A stretch of 64,000 nt of DNA from Rhizomys pruinosus (taxonomy: Eukaryota > Chordata > Mammalia > Rodentia > Spalacidae), in the NCBI GenBank assembly GCA_009823505.1, contig VZQC01007114.1:1331352-1395351 (forward strand), written 5' to 3'. Below, piece by piece: positions 36,481-47,925 of the stretch. The stretch's first letter is position 1; each line of letters opens with the position of its first letter. A model generated the notes under the pieces. The model did no database searches. It was not told the DNA's origin and saw nothing but the letters and a program-made list of their open reading frames with translations. The translations under genes were made by a program, and so were the position numbers.

Positions 36481-36937
36481 GGGTGATGTAAGCAGCCATG
36501 TGGAGAAAGCAGGACAGGAGACCGAGGACTGTGGGTGCTGCCTGGGGCGGGCAGGGGCCTGCTCACAAACAAGCCACCTTCCGCCCAGCCTGATGCTTCT
36601 GAGATGGATCAAAGCATCAAAGCGACAGCTTCCTTCCCACCCTCCCTTCTCAGCGGTCTTGCTAACAACTCCTTCGGAGCTCTGTCCACCTGGACTTGAG
36701 TCATGGAGGCTTATGGGACCCCCTAGCAGAGACGCTGGGAGGCAGGTGCTGAGACAGACACTCTTTCGGTGGTGAAAGCAGCGTCCTCTGGATGCTTCTA
36801 GTCAGGAACTTCCTCCGGTCTAGTCAAGTTCTTTCTGTGATGTTTCTAGAACACATTCAATGTGCTTCACTCAGAGAACCACTGGGTTGATTTTCATGAT
36901 TTCCTCATTTGATGAGTGATGCCACGAAGCAACGACT

Positions 36938-37736
36938 GCAGTGTATGTGCGCATGTGTGTATGTGTAATATGCATGTGTGTGGTATGTGTGCAAGTGTGT
37001 GTACATGTAATCTGCATGTGTGTGTTTAATGTGCATGTATGTGGTGTGTGTGTGCAAGTGTGTGTGTATGTGTACTGTGCATGTGTGTCCATCCGTGTAT
37101 GTATGTGTAATGGGATGTGAATGTGTGTGCCTGTGTGAATGTGTAATATAAGTGCATGTGTGTGCATGCAATGTGCATGTGTGTGGTTTATGTGTGTGTG
37201 CAAGTGTGTTATGTGTACTGTGCATGTGTGTGCATGTGTGTATGTGTACTGTGCATGTGTGTGGTGTGCATGTGTAATGTGCATGTGTGTATGTTTAATG
37301 TGTGTTTGCTTTGTGTACCTGTGCTGTTATATATGTGTGTTGTGCATGTGTATATATGTGTGCATTGTTTGCATACCTCTGTATAGTGTGTTTGTGTTGT
37401 ATGTGTGAGTGATGTATGTAGTGTGTATGCTTTTGGTAGGAGGGTGTGGGTGTATGTGCTGAGTATGTGCTTTGTGTGCATGTGGTATGTTTGTTGTGTG
37501 TGTAGTGTGTATGTATGTGTATGCTCTATGTGATTTTTGTGGTACATGTGTGTACAGTGTGGTGCGTTTATGTGTACATGCGCTATATGTGTGTGGGAAC
37601 TGTATGTGTGTATGAGTGCTGTGTGTGCTATGTGTGGTACGTGTGTGTACGATGTGGTATGTATGTGGTGTTTGTGTGTGTATGGGCTGTGTGTGTATGT
37701 GCTCTGTGCGTATGTGCTCTGTGTGTGTGTGCATGC
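36938..37736. repeat. Degenerate TG-rich tract, about 800 bp
   Basis: Continuous TGTG, ATGTG and GCATGTGTG motifs with very few breaks. Long frames stay open on both strands (up to 145 codons, His/Thr-rich or Cys/Val-rich) because of composition. Alternating purine-pyrimidine sequence favours Z-DNA. Confidence 0.93.
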
Positions 37737-38165
37737 AGGTTTCAGTTTTCCTATTCCCCAACACCTAGAGAAAGCAATCTGGTGTCTGTGGAGGAAGCAA
37801 AAGCAAAGCGTTCACCACAGCAACAATGACTGAAAGTCAGCCCTGCAGTGAAGAGGAGGCTGCGAGGCGCTCCAGAACCTTCAGTTCAGACCAGGGGATG
37901 CAGCACGCAGGTGTCTGACCCTGATTAAGGCCACACCTATTTCTCACAGCGCTCAGCCTAAATAACCCTGTTGGAAAAATTGTCTTGCCCTTTTTATAGC
38001 TTAGAGACAGAGCCTTCATAACACTAGAGATAATTGATATGTAAATACTCATTACTGTGACACAGCACAATTAGCGAGCCTTCTGAGGGGTTTAATACCA
38101 GCAATAGAGTTTATATCCACAGACACACTGGAGTCTATGACGTGTTCTGAAACCCTTTCTTAATA
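37737..38165. other. Repeat-free stretch, candidate regulatory element
   Basis: Contains ATAATTGATATGTAAATACTC and GCACAATTAGCGAGCC-type homeodomain/forkhead-like words. No repeat recognised. Conservation untested. Confidence 0.25.
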
Positions 38166-38224
38166 TGCCTTGGAGCAAGTCTTCTTAACTTTTTCTCCCT
38201 GTTACACCTTTACACACAAGTTTT

Positions 38225-38380
38225 ATTTTGGGGGGGGGTCTTTTCGAGACAGGGTCTCCCTGTAGTCCCAGCTGTCCTGGAACTCACTCTGTAGACCAGA
38301 CTGGCCTTGAACTCACAAAGATCCACCTGCCTCTGCTTCCCGAGTGCTAGGATTAAAGTCGTGCGCCACCACACTCAGCT
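38225..38380 (-). mobile_element. B1 SINE, young
   Basis: Reverse B1. Exact target duplication ACACACAAGTTTT at 38212-38224 and 38381-38393. Nested in the hAT-like element. Confidence 0.95.
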
Positions 38381-38741
38381 ACACACAAGTTTTGACATGA
38401 CTAAAGATATATATGTTAGGCACACAAATAGAAATTTTACTATTAATAAACTATAAACAATGTCTATTTTAAAGAAATTCTCTGTAACACATATAATTTT
38501 TCCATTTAATAAAAGTGAAAGCAAGTGTTCAGACTAAGGAAGTCAGCACTTTTGTTTATTATTAAATAAAGAGTTAAATCTTGGCTAAATATTTGACCCT
38601 GGAGGATGTAGACTACCTTCAACACTCTTCAGAGTTGATTACTATTTCCATTTTATAATATTCAGTGCTGAGAATACTGCTTCACATAAATATATAGAAT
38701 AAAATAGCAGAAGCAAGTTTGGGTGCATTTCAGAAGTTATT

Positions 38742-38945
38742 GAGGGGCTGGAGAGATGGTTTAGTGGTTTGAGTACATGCTGCTCTGGCAAAGGATCAGG
38801 CTTTGGGTCCCAGCATCAGGAGGCTCACAGCCACCTTTAAATACAGTTCCAGGGTATCCAACACCCTTTGCTCTCTGCACACAGCAGTGTGCATCTGGCT
38901 CACATATAGGCACAGGTATACGCAATATAAAATAAATTTTCAAAA
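38742..38945 (+). mobile_element. B2/B3-class SINE
   Basis: GAGGGGCTGGAGAGATGG head, TTTGGGTCCCAGCATCAGG, AAATAAATTTTCAAAAAG end. Confidence 0.9.
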
Positions 38946-39512
38946 AGAAAATTGTTGAAAATCCCATCCCCAACCAAAATCCATTTAATAATTATTTATG
39001 AAACTCAAGTCAGAAAATCAAAAATCAATTTTTAAAAATCAAATGTTCTAACATAATCCAAAGAAAGAATCCAAAGAAATGCCAATTTGATATCTGCTGA
39101 GTAATGGCTGTAAAAAATATTAAAGGTGTTTGTTTCCCATAATTAAATCATTATTTTTCCATAAGAGCTTATATGTACAGTTAAAATGCTACAATTCATA
39201 ACGTGGTGTAGTCTTGAGTCTGAGCTGAGGTGTTTTGGGTAGTTGGTTGCCGTTGTATGGTATGACAACATGGGTTGCCCAAACCCCATGTATTCAGTGT
39301 TCAGACCTAAGACTACAGTAAAGTCATGTGCTATAACATGAGTAAACACTATGGGAAACACATCAGATTCATTACATGTCTGGTTTTGGCTTAAAGTTGG
39401 TCCTTGTATATTAATAAATGTTTATCTGTTGCCCCATTTTTCACAACCCCAACATTTAGTGACCGGACTCCACATGGGGTTGTAACCCACAGTTTAAGAA
39501 GTTGGGCCTTGG

Positions 39513-40460
39513 TGCATTTTTTAGCTTTATGAAAAATTTTCCAGGCTTGGCTTTGAAATACAAAGAAAATTAATTTTGGAAAGGTTTGGGGAAAAACTGT
39601 TCAAATGGTTAAAGCCTAGGAAATGGTAAGAGAAATTACTTGTAAATAGTTGAAAGTCAATTTGAATAACTCACACATGATTGAACTTTAAAAGTCAGAA
39701 TTTTCCATTATCTGTTTTTAACTAAGTAAGTACTTCATGAAATATTTACAAAATAAACCTGTTGTAATATTTTCTTAGGTCAGTTAATTGAGCAATGGCA
39801 AAATGAGTGACAGTATTTATTTGAGTAAAAAAAATATTTTCCCAGTAGCATCTGATTTTTTATTTGCCATTTATAAATTAATATGGATTCCATGTTACTA
39901 CAGAGTAATGTCCTATGTGTGAAATGCATTTGGAGTTTCCTTAATCAAGAATCAATGGCTACTTGGGGAAATATCTCAATTATCAGATTTATATTTACTT
40001 CAGAACTTAGAACTTTAGCTAAGCCTGAAAAAGGTTGCTATTAATGTAGACGATATAATGGATGAGAATTTGCATGTTGGGTAGCAATGGGTGCTGGGAT
40101 GTGGCTCATTAGAGAGTTTATGAACTATGTGGGTGCCCTGTTTATGATCACTTGTTTATATTTCACAAATTGTATGTGATTGATAATGCATAATAGTAGT
40201 TAGTAGCCTCTCTTATTTCTGCTGCTAACATTAATAGAAATTCAATTACTTGTCAAAATATTGCTAAGTATCTGTAGATAGCAAACATACAAGAGTTTTC
40301 TAAGGGTGCCATAGCAAGATGTCGCAGACTGGGTATCTTAAACAACAGGAAATTTTCTCATAGATCTAGGAAATGGAAGAGCTTGGAGCTGAGGCCTCTC
40401 TCCTTGTGCTAAAAGTGCAAACTTCTTGGTGTCTGATCACCACAGGGTGTGCATTTTTGT
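39513..40460. other. Repeat-poor block ending in an old interspersed repeat
   Basis: Mostly AT-rich unique-looking sequence. From about 40295, CTAAGGGTGCCATAGCAAGA and GACTGGGTATCTTAAACAAC match a recalled mammalian repeat, which resumes after 40937. Confidence 0.45.
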
Positions 40461-40937
40461 CCTAAAGTCTTATAAAAACTCCTGTCCAGACCAGTGAGAA
40501 GGCTTAGTCTATAAAGTGCTTACTGCACAAGCCTGGGGACCTGACTTCAAGCCCTTGAGCCCACATACAAAGCTACATGCCATGTTCCACATCTATAATC
40601 CTAGCATACCTAAAGTTTTATAAAAACTCCTGTCCAGAACAGGGAGAAGGCTTAGTCTGTAAAAGTGCTTACTGCGCAAGCCTGGCGACCTGACTTCAAG
40701 CCCTTGAGCCCACATACAAAGCTACATGCCATGATCACGTCTATAATCCTAGCATACCTACAGTGCAATCAGCTAGAAACTCACATTGCAGCCAGCCTGA
40801 AGTACAGAGCACTGGAGAAAGATACGAGAGAGCCTGCTTTAGTAACACTGACTTATGACCTCCACATGGGCCATGGTGTGCACATGTCCCTACTCACACA
40901 CATGTTCCATGTACATATACATGCACAGACAAATTAA
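40461..40937 (+). mobile_element. B4-like SINE with 148-bp tandem duplication of its 5' half
   Basis: Copy 1 is 40461-40608 and copy 2 starts at 40609. Both read TATAAAAACTCCTGTCCAGA, AAGGCTTAGTCTRTAAA, CTGACTTCAAGCCCTTGAGC and CTATAATCCTAGCATACC with few differences. Only copy 2 continues through the rest of the element (AGCCAGCCTGAAGTACAGAG ... CATGGTGTGCACATG). The older host repeat resumes at about 40938. Confidence 0.75.
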
Positions 40938-41486
40938 CCCATTAGTATTGGATGAAGCCCCACCGGATAAACAATTTGCTTTATTCATCTCTTTAAGGTC
41001 CTCTTAACTCCAGATATATCCACACTGTAGGTCTACAGGTTAAAATGCAGATCAACCCACAATGCACACATACAATTATATAGTCTTTATGAATGTTATA
41101 TATATGTTAATTTACACATGTGCAGTATGGTCAGAGTATAACATGTTTACAAAGGAATGCAAGAAAGATAACTGGATTTCCTCAATACATATCTGTGGAT
41201 GCAGAAAATGAAAAATTTCTAGTATGTGCATTATGAAAAGTACTACAGAATAGACTAGATTTGGACACATGTATAATTTATATATTATAAGTTATTATAA
41301 TATATAATTTATATAAAATTTATTAATAGTTAAATATTAGTTATGTAGAAGTGCCTGAAATACCTTTGCAAATATTTTCTCTCAATCCATATTTCCTAAC
41401 TGAGTTTGAGAAACCCTGACATACACATTTGTCGATCCTCTTGTTACTTAACCTCATTAGTGATGTTTGTTACAACTTCACGTCTG

Positions 41487-41717
41487 GGGCTGGAGAGATG
41501 GCCTAGCGGTTGAGAGCGTTGGCTGGTCTTGCAGAGGACCAGGGTTCGATCCCCAGCACTCACATGATGTCTGAGATCCATCTTTGACTCCAGTTCCAGG
41601 GGAATCCGATGCCCTCTTCTGACCTCTGCGGCATTGCACGACATGGGGGCACAAACCTGCATGCAGACAGTACATTCATACACATAAAAAATAAATAAAA
41701 TAAATTATTAAAAAAAA
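41487..41717 (+). mobile_element. B2 SINE (GCCTAG type, no 17-bp duplication)
   Basis: GATGGCCTAGCGGTTGAGAG head, single ACTCCAGTTCCAGGGG. ACTTCACGTCT / ACTTCATGTCT flank it. Confidence 0.95.
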
Positions 41718-41744
41718 ACTTCATGTCTTTATTCTTTTTAATTT

Positions 41745-41886
41745 TTTTGATGCAGGGTCTTGCTTTGTAACTTAGTCTGACTGGCCTGGAATTCACTGTG
41801 TTAAGTCAGGCTGGCCTGGAGCTTTCAAACCTCTGCCTCAGCCACCCATCTGCCTGCGTTGCAGGCATGAGTTACTACACCTGGCC
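41745..41886 (-). mobile_element. Old B1-type SINE
   Basis: Reverse, diverged: GATGCAGGGTCTTGCTTTG ... GAGTTACTACACCTGGCC. Confidence 0.75.
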
Positions 41887-41889
41887 TGA

Positions 41890-43264
41890 AGTCCATCTCC
41901 TACCTGCTGCCTTTTCCTAGACACATAGACAAGTCCCTTTAAGACTGGAATATGTAGCGTTCCCCCAGCCCCTGTCCTCTGGAGCTCCTCTCTCTATTAT
42001 TCCATCGCACATCAATGAAAAGGCTTTTCTCTTCCCTTTTGGTACAGGTTCTACGACCTGTATACTCTCTTCTGCCCTTCGCTTGCCAAACCCTGAGGAC
42101 AAGCTTAGTTTTGTCTTGAGCTTCAACTGTTCTTTAAAGACTTAAGCCTGGGAGTCCTCATCCTTTAACTCTTGAAGCCCTCAGCCATGGTCAACACAAC
42201 TCAAATGAGCTCCTGGATAGAGAAGATTAATGTGTAGTAAGACCCAAACTTCTTTTGTTTTACTGTGTATGTCTCTCCTCACACCCAGCTGAGTTCTGGT
42301 CACATGATAGATGCTGCAAGTGTTTATTAATTGATTAATTTACAACAGAGAAAGTAAATTATACAAAATGAATTATCATCCTGAAAAGCAGCAGAGCCTC
42401 TACACTAGAGCTTGAGTTAATGGTAAGATTGTGTTCATTATATGAGGAATACGAATGAATTACAGTGTTGTAAGCATTTAAATGATTGATTCTAATAACC
42501 ATAAAATAATAAAAATTTCTATTTTAGCTCGTCTGTATAAATAAAATCTCAGCATCTAAACATTTCAAATTTCTTCAATAAAATCTTCAAGTCATATCAA
42601 TTAAGCACTTAACACCAAATGGTAGCAGAGCCGAATAATATAATGCCTTCTCCCCTCTTTCCTTGAATAAACAAACTAGTTCCCTGTGTTCGTTGAATAT
42701 TTCTCCTTAGCCAAAGAGGATGCTGTAATGTTTCTAGGAACTGATATCTTGTTGTCTATGATAGCAGTTCTTCATTGTGAGCATGCTTGCAGGACCCTTA
42801 AATATATGCTTCCTGATTTAACGAATGAACCTGAATCTACATGGCAGCAAAGATTCATTCATCCAATATTCATCCAGACCTAGCCATTGGGTGCCTGGGG
42901 TTCAAGTTCTCTCCCACAGTGGCAGTGAAGGTGGTGGCTGCCACCACAGTCCTCAGCACCTGTGACTTGGGGATATCCACTTCCAGGGTCTACCTTTGTG
43001 GGTGGCCAGCCTCAGGCTTCCTGTCTGGGTTGGTATTGGCCAAAGGTATCTTATGACTGTGTGCGCATCTCTAGAAAACAGTTACAACCTGCTGCTTCAT
43101 GGGCCAGAAAGAGGAAGCAGGCTCTCCGGAGACAGTTGTTGCTAACCTCATTTCACAGGTGCCCAAGGGGAGGGTTTCACATGGGACATATATATCATGA
43201 TTTAGGAGCCCCTAGGATTCTCTGTGAGATGCCCGCTGCATTAGAGTCGACGTCAAAATTACAC
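41890..43264. other. Repeat-poor intronic block
   Basis: No gene recognised. A possible L2-like 3' end lies near 42285-42340 (GTTCTGGTCACATGATAGAT then GTGTTTATTAATTG). The open frames at 42686-43300 have no known domain. Confidence 0.4.
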
Positions 43265-43279
43265 CTTTCTAAAAATTCT

Positions 43280-43449
43280 TTTGTGTGTATGGGGGGGTAA
43301 TTTTGAGACAGGGTCTCTCTGTAGCCCTAGCTGGTCTGGAACTCATTATGTAACTATATAGACCAGGCTGACCTTGAATTCACAGAGATCTCCCTGCCTC
43401 TGCCTCTTAAACGGTGGAATTAAAGGTATGTACCACCAACACCCAGTCA
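43280..43449 (-). mobile_element. B1 SINE
   Basis: Reverse B1 with an extra ACTATAT insertion mid-body. Target duplication CTTTCTAAAAATTC at 43265-43278 and 43450-43463. Confidence 0.93.
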
Positions 43450-43674
43450 CTTTCTAAAAATTCATGGAAAGTTGCATTTTGAAAAACCACACCCACACAG
43501 TTCCCTCCTGTAGCTACCCTTCTTCCCTCTTCTGTGACCACACTAACCCCCACCTGGTTTTCTGTGACTTCTTTCCACTGACACCATCTGTCCTTGCATT
43601 GTTCTTATAGGATTCTTCTTTCTGTGAATCTTCTTTCACTCTCAACCAAAAGTTCCCAAAATGTCTAAGCTTCA

Positions 43675-44045
43675 TTTACTTTTGCTGTGACAAACATCCT
43701 GACATATAGCTTGGGGGAAAAAGGGTTATTTTAGCTCACAATTCCAAGTTACAGAGAATCAAGGTAGGAAAGCCAAGATGGCAGGAAATTTCAGAGCTGC
43801 CATCAGACACAGCCAAGAGTAGAGAGTGGGTCCCGGGATGGTTTCTGCTCAGTTCATCTGCTTCCCTCTTCTACAAACCCATGGAATGAACTGACTCATC
43901 CCACATCCATTAGGGTAATCCATACAATTCCCTACAGTCACGCCCACAACCCACCCTGATCTAGACAACCTCTCACTGAGACTGTCTTCCCAGATGATTA
44001 GAGATTGTGCCAAGGGGACTGCTAAAACCAACCATGTCACTGTCC
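43675..44045 (-). mobile_element. Rodent LTR-like interspersed repeat
   Basis: TTTTGCTGTGACAAACATCC, AAAAGGGTTATTTTAGCTCA, through GATTAGAGATTGTGCCAAGG. Same general family as the repeats at 22247 and 52757. Confidence 0.55.
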
Positions 44046-44939
44046 TGGTTGAAGTTACCAGTGACCTCAATGTTCCTTTCTGCCTGGAAATGCTAAACTA
44101 CTGTCCAATCCTAACACCTGTTTTTCTGACTACATTTTTCTCCTAACCGATGTCATCAAAACTTGGAACTCAAAATATCCAAATCATATTTATTTTGTTC
44201 CTTCATGTAACATCTCCAACCTCCATCCCAACCTGACATTTCTCAGCCCTGCTAGAAACCCAGCAAGTAGACCCTCTGTCCATTGGTGGTCAACTGGAAA
44301 CTCTAGAATCACACTTGAGCTGTTTCTGTGCCCTCCTAAGTCCCAGCCCAGTCTCTTCCTTTTTCCCTGTGACACAAGTCCCCTTCTCTTGCTTCTGTTT
44401 ATAGCTGGATAAGTTAATCTTACTCAACCTTTGTTTTTCCACAGTTGGAAAACAGTATGCCTTTATCCTATAGAATAAGTTAAGATACTCTAATATGGCT
44501 TGTAGAACCTGAAGCAGTCAGCCGTCCCCTGAGCCCTCCCCAGGCCCATTCATGACTATTTCAAGACCTGCTTTCTGTAGTTCAGCCACGCATGGCCTGG
44601 GACTTGGGCACAAGTCTTCCCTTGCATGTCAAGTCTTTTTGAACACTGTGTTCTAGCCAGGAATACTCTATGTTCTCTACTTTGTCCACATAGCATTTCC
44701 TTAATTCAAGTTCAAATTAAAGCATGGATCCCCTGGAGATTTTTTTTTTTTTACTTTTAAGACAAGATTTGGGACACCCACATTATTGTCTATGGACTTG
44801 TATGTTTCCCTACTAAATGTCATGGCTTGCATTGATCACATACTTACCCAACCTCTAGCAACTATAAACTCTGAGAAAGGCAGAACAGCAGAAATACATC
44901 TAGGTATTTTGAAGCCTGGAGCCTACCACGTAGGGTGAC
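44046..44939. other. Unannotated intronic stretch
   Basis: Pyrimidine-rich, partly resembling ancient L2 sequence. No gene recognised. Confidence 0.35.
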
Positions 44940-45315
44940 CTTCTATGATAGGTAGCTTTTTGTCAGCTTGAGACAACCTGGAGGCTTAGAAAGAGAGTCG
45001 CACTTTAGGAATTGACCATGTTGACTGTTAATTGACATAGAACACTCAGCCCACTGTCAGCAGCACCATTGCCCAGGCTGGACCCTGAAGCATGTGAGAA
45101 GGCTAGCTGAGTGGGTCAGCAGGTGGCAGTGGTCTCATTGCTTTCTCTCTGCTATTGTCTGTGGACATGTGACTAGCTGCTTTGAGCTTCTGCCTTGATT
45201 TCCCCTCAATGGCGGACTGGAACCTGTGATTTTAAAGCAAATAGGTCATTTTCCCCTCAGTTGCCTTCTGTCAGGTCATTTGTCACAGCAACAGAGACGC
45301 ACCTAGAAAAGCCCC
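44940..45315 (+). mobile_element. Rodent LTR-like interspersed repeat, opposite orientation
   Basis: TTTTTGTCAGCTTGAGACAA, CTCAGCCCACTGTCAGCAGC, GTCATTTGTCACAGCAACAG. This is the reverse-orientation relative of the repeat at 22247. Confidence 0.55.
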
Positions 45316-45633
45316 CTGAGAGTAAAAATGTAAAAGTTACACAAGTATTTATTTATAAGAAGATATTACAGCTAAGTATAAAACCAGGGACACAGGTGAA
45401 AGAAGGCATATGGCCCGAGAACTTACTACAAGGGGCCTCTCCTGCAGCCTTCAACTAGAGGCTCACTATATTCCCAATAAACCCAGAGTTTATGTTAATT
45501 TTTCCAGTGTTCAATATCCAGGAATAAGAACAGCACTAACCACACATGGCGGTCACTCGATAAATATTTTAATGAATTATTTTGCTATTTTTTATGCATG
45601 CACCTTTCAACAGGGCTTTCCATGAACTTATTT

Positions 45634-45760
45634 TTGCTTATTTTTTCAGACAGACTCTCAGTCCACTATGTAAGCCCAGAATGTTTACAAACTACAGATC
45701 CTCCTGCCTCAGCTTCCTGAGTCATGTGATTATAGATATGCACCATAGCGCCTGGCCCCA
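45634..45760 (-). mobile_element. Old B1-type SINE
   Basis: Reverse: AGACAGACTCTCAGTCCACT ... GATATGCACCATAGCGCCTG. Confidence 0.6.
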
Positions 45761-45796
45761 CAAATTACATTTCTGTAAAGAGCGTATATTCCAAAA

Positions 45797-45870
45797 TTGA
45801 ACTCACAAAACTCCCCCTGCCTCTGCCTCCCAAGTGCTAGGATTAAAGGCATGCACCACCATGCCTAGCT
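45797..45870 (-). mobile_element. B1 SINE fragment
   Basis: Only the 5' half of a reverse B1 (TTGAACTCACAAAACTCC ... GCACCACCATGCCTAGCT), joined directly to a B2 piece. Confidence 0.9.
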
Positions 45871-45953
45871 TAAAGATGGCTCTTAGTCACCATGTGGGTG
45901 CTGGAGTTAAGAGCAGTCGGTGCTCTTAACCACTGAGCCATCTCTCCAGCCCC
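45871..45953 (-). mobile_element. B2 SINE, internally deleted
   Basis: Reverse B2 head with CTCTTAGTCACCATGTGGG and GTGCTCTTAACCACTGAGCC. The middle is missing. Confidence 0.88.
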
Positions 45954-46074
45954 AACCAAAATTGTTCTTATAGTCATTTCTTTCAATTTTATGCTATGTT
46001 ACATTTCAAATGCCTAAATAATATATGCCATTCTTTATATTAGCATGTTTTGCCTTTATTAAAAGATATATCTG

Positions 46075-46232
46075 TGGGGCGTGGTGGCACACGCCTTTAA
46101 TCCTAGCACTCACTCTGAGGAAGAGGCAGGTGGATCTCTGTAAGTTCAAGGCCAGCCTGGTCTACATAGCAAGCTCCAGGCCAGCTGGGACTAAAGGGAG
46201 ACTCTGTCTCAAAAATACAAAAAAAAAAAAAA
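46075..46232 (+). mobile_element. B1 SINE
   Basis: GGGCGTGGTGGCACACGCC ... GAGACTCTGTCTCAAAAAT and polyA. GATATATC lies on both sides. Confidence 0.94.
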
Positions 46233-46295
46233 TGATATATCCTATCTTTATTAAATGAATATTTCTTGATTTGCAAAAAACAACATGCAAAACTG

Positions 46296-46492
46296 GGGAC
46301 TGGAGAGATGGCTCAATGGTCCAGAGCACTGGATGCTCTCACAGAGAAGTTGTATTCGTTTTCCAGCACCCTGGTGGTAACTCCAGTTTCATAGGATCTG
46401 ACACCCTCTTCTGGTCTCCATGGGCATCGTATGCACATGGGCCATGTATGTGCAGGTGAAACACTTATACACATAAAATAAAAATAATGAAA
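46296..46492 (+). mobile_element. B2/B3-class SINE
   Basis: GGGGACTGGAGAGATGGCTC head, CTCCAGTTTCATAGGATC, AAAATAAAAATAATGAAA tail. Confidence 0.9.
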
Positions 46493-46636
46493 TCCCCCCA
46501 AAATAAAAAGTGCACCAAATAATCTGTGCCTACTTCTACATGTGCCTACATCCATAGAAATTGTAAATAAGAAAGCCAAGATTAATTTTTGAATTTCATA
46601 ATTTTTTTAAAGATAAAATCTTGTAGGATCTTGGGG

Positions 46637-46806
46637 TTTTTTTGGTTTGTTTTGTTTTGTTTTTGTCTTTTCGAGACAGGGTCTCCCTGTCACTCTGGCT
46701 AGCCTGGAACTCACTCTGTAGACCAGGCTGGCCTTGAACTCCCAAAGATCCACCTGCCTCTGCCTCCAGAGTGCTAGGATTAAAGGCATGCACCACTACG
46801 CTCGGC
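46637..46806 (-). mobile_element. B1 SINE
   Basis: Reverse B1 with GTTTTGTTTT-type tail and body GAGACAGGGTCTCCCTGTCA. AGGATCTTG flanks both ends. Confidence 0.93.
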
Positions 46807-46887
46807 AGGATCTTGTTTTTATAATATACTTTGTCGATATTTACCTCCAGAAAATAGAGATAGAGATGTCAGTATTGTATGTAATAT

Positions 46888-46890
<3 letters not shown>

Positions 46891-46926
<36 letters not shown>
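46891..46926. repeat. (CA)n microsatellite
   Basis: Uninterrupted CA run of about 18 units. Confidence 0.97.
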
Positions 46927-46928
<2 letters not shown>

Positions 46929-47127
46929 CGCACAAAATATTTTCTTACTGCAAATTTGTCCACAAAATGTTACAGAAGCTCTTTGAGTAAAGGCTGTAAC
47001 ACAGCATTCAAAAGATAAACTCATTTTCAGAATCTTTGGTGTTTAGCCTGTTGAAATAAAAGTAAGTTTGGTTAAGTTCCCTTCAAAAGACTTGCTTAGT
47101 CCTATCAAGAGTGCAGTGGTTGCGTGA

Positions 47128-47164
47128 ATGTGTGTGTGTGCATGTGTGTGTGTGTGTGTGCGTG

Positions 47165-47202
<38 letters not shown>
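47128..47202. repeat. (TG)n microsatellite
   Basis: TG run with a few interruptions, ending about 275 bp upstream of the Sox5 exon at 47476. Confidence 0.95.
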
Positions 47203-47203
<1 letters not shown>

Positions 47204-47475
47204 CAGAGTGCAGCCCTCTGCCTCCACCCCCATTTTCCTAAATACATCAAGAGTAAAGGATGAGGTTTTGGCCTTAATTGCTTGCGCCTTTTATTCGCCT
47301 TCCTCTCCCAGCCAGGACTGTGAAGAGTGTTAGTCAAAGCTGCACAATGGAGCTTTTCATTCTGCCCCAGCCAGGCACACAAAAGCAGGCTTTTGGAAAG
47401 AGTGAATGCGTGAGCTTAATTTGCAGGTGGGGAGGAGATAAAAGGTGCTGACGCCTCTATTATTCTCTTACTTAG

Positions 47476-47561
47476 GTGACCCTTACCCTGTTCAGCTGAT
47501 TCCAACCACTATGGCAGCTGCGGCAGCAGCAACACCAGGCTTAGGCCCAATCCAACTGCAG
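47476..47561 (+). CDS. Sox5: Sox5 internal coding exon, 86 nt
   Basis: This is the next Sox5 exon after the one ending at 16186. It begins GT, completing the split Ser codon (A|GT), and then reads [12 protein letters not shown], six Ala, [10 protein letters not shown] (28 codons). The acceptor is CTTAG at 47471-47475 with a modest pyrimidine tract, and the donor is a consensus GTAAGT at 47562-47567. Exon length is 86 nt, phase 1 in and phase 0 out. With the upstream exon it totals 210 nt, or 70 codons, so the two can only be skipped together without a frameshift. The Ile in GPIQLQ is Leu in human and mouse SOX5 as I recall them. The encoded part is a low-complexity linker before the HMG box. 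The following exon (starting with a QLYAAQLA-type sequence) is not in the window. Confidence 0.95.
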
Positions 47562-47925
47562 GTAAGTCTGAAGATAATGCGGGGGACCCAGGGGTTAAGT
47601 AAACGTGGAAAGCAGCTATTATCCCATTAAAGCAAAATACAACTGGGGACTGAGAATGTCTTCACACGTTTTTGTTTTTACACTTATTTATAGTGATCCT
47701 CAGCCCAAAGCTTATTTTCAATTTTGGTTGTGTGTTCTGTACTAAAGATCACTTCTAAATTTTCCCCATTGCCTGGTAGGACTGAAGAAAGTGAGCTTCC
47801 AGTTTTGCTGTAAAGGGTAGACATCATGGTTTTTGTCACAGAATACTCCTCATGGGCAACTAACAAAGATAACATCTAAACACACATAGGATCCAAGGAA
47901 ACAGAATCATAATTGTATATAAAAT

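Larger units (their letters stand above)
38174..39505. mobile_element. hAT-like DNA transposon remnant with nested SINEs
   Basis: The left end CAAGTCTTCTTAAC and the inverted right end (CCAACTTCTTAAAC when reversed) are similar imperfect terminal repeats. They are flanked by TGCCTTGG (38166-38173) and GGCCTTGG (about 39505-39512), an 8-bp duplication with one mismatch, which is the hAT size. Without the B1 (38225-38380) and B2 (38742-38945) inside, the element is about 0.95 kb. No transposase frame is visible, so it would be non-autonomous. Similarity to mammalian Charlie/MER elements is recalled, not computed. Confidence 0.45.

Noticed and set aside
36871..37833. His/Thr-rich and Cys/Val-rich ORFs up to 145 codons
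   Set aside because: Composition artefact of the TG-rich tract, open on both strands.
47128..47333. Cys/Val ORF overlapping the TG repeat near the Sox5 exon
   Set aside because: Repeat-driven frame; it is not in frame with, nor spliced to, the exon.
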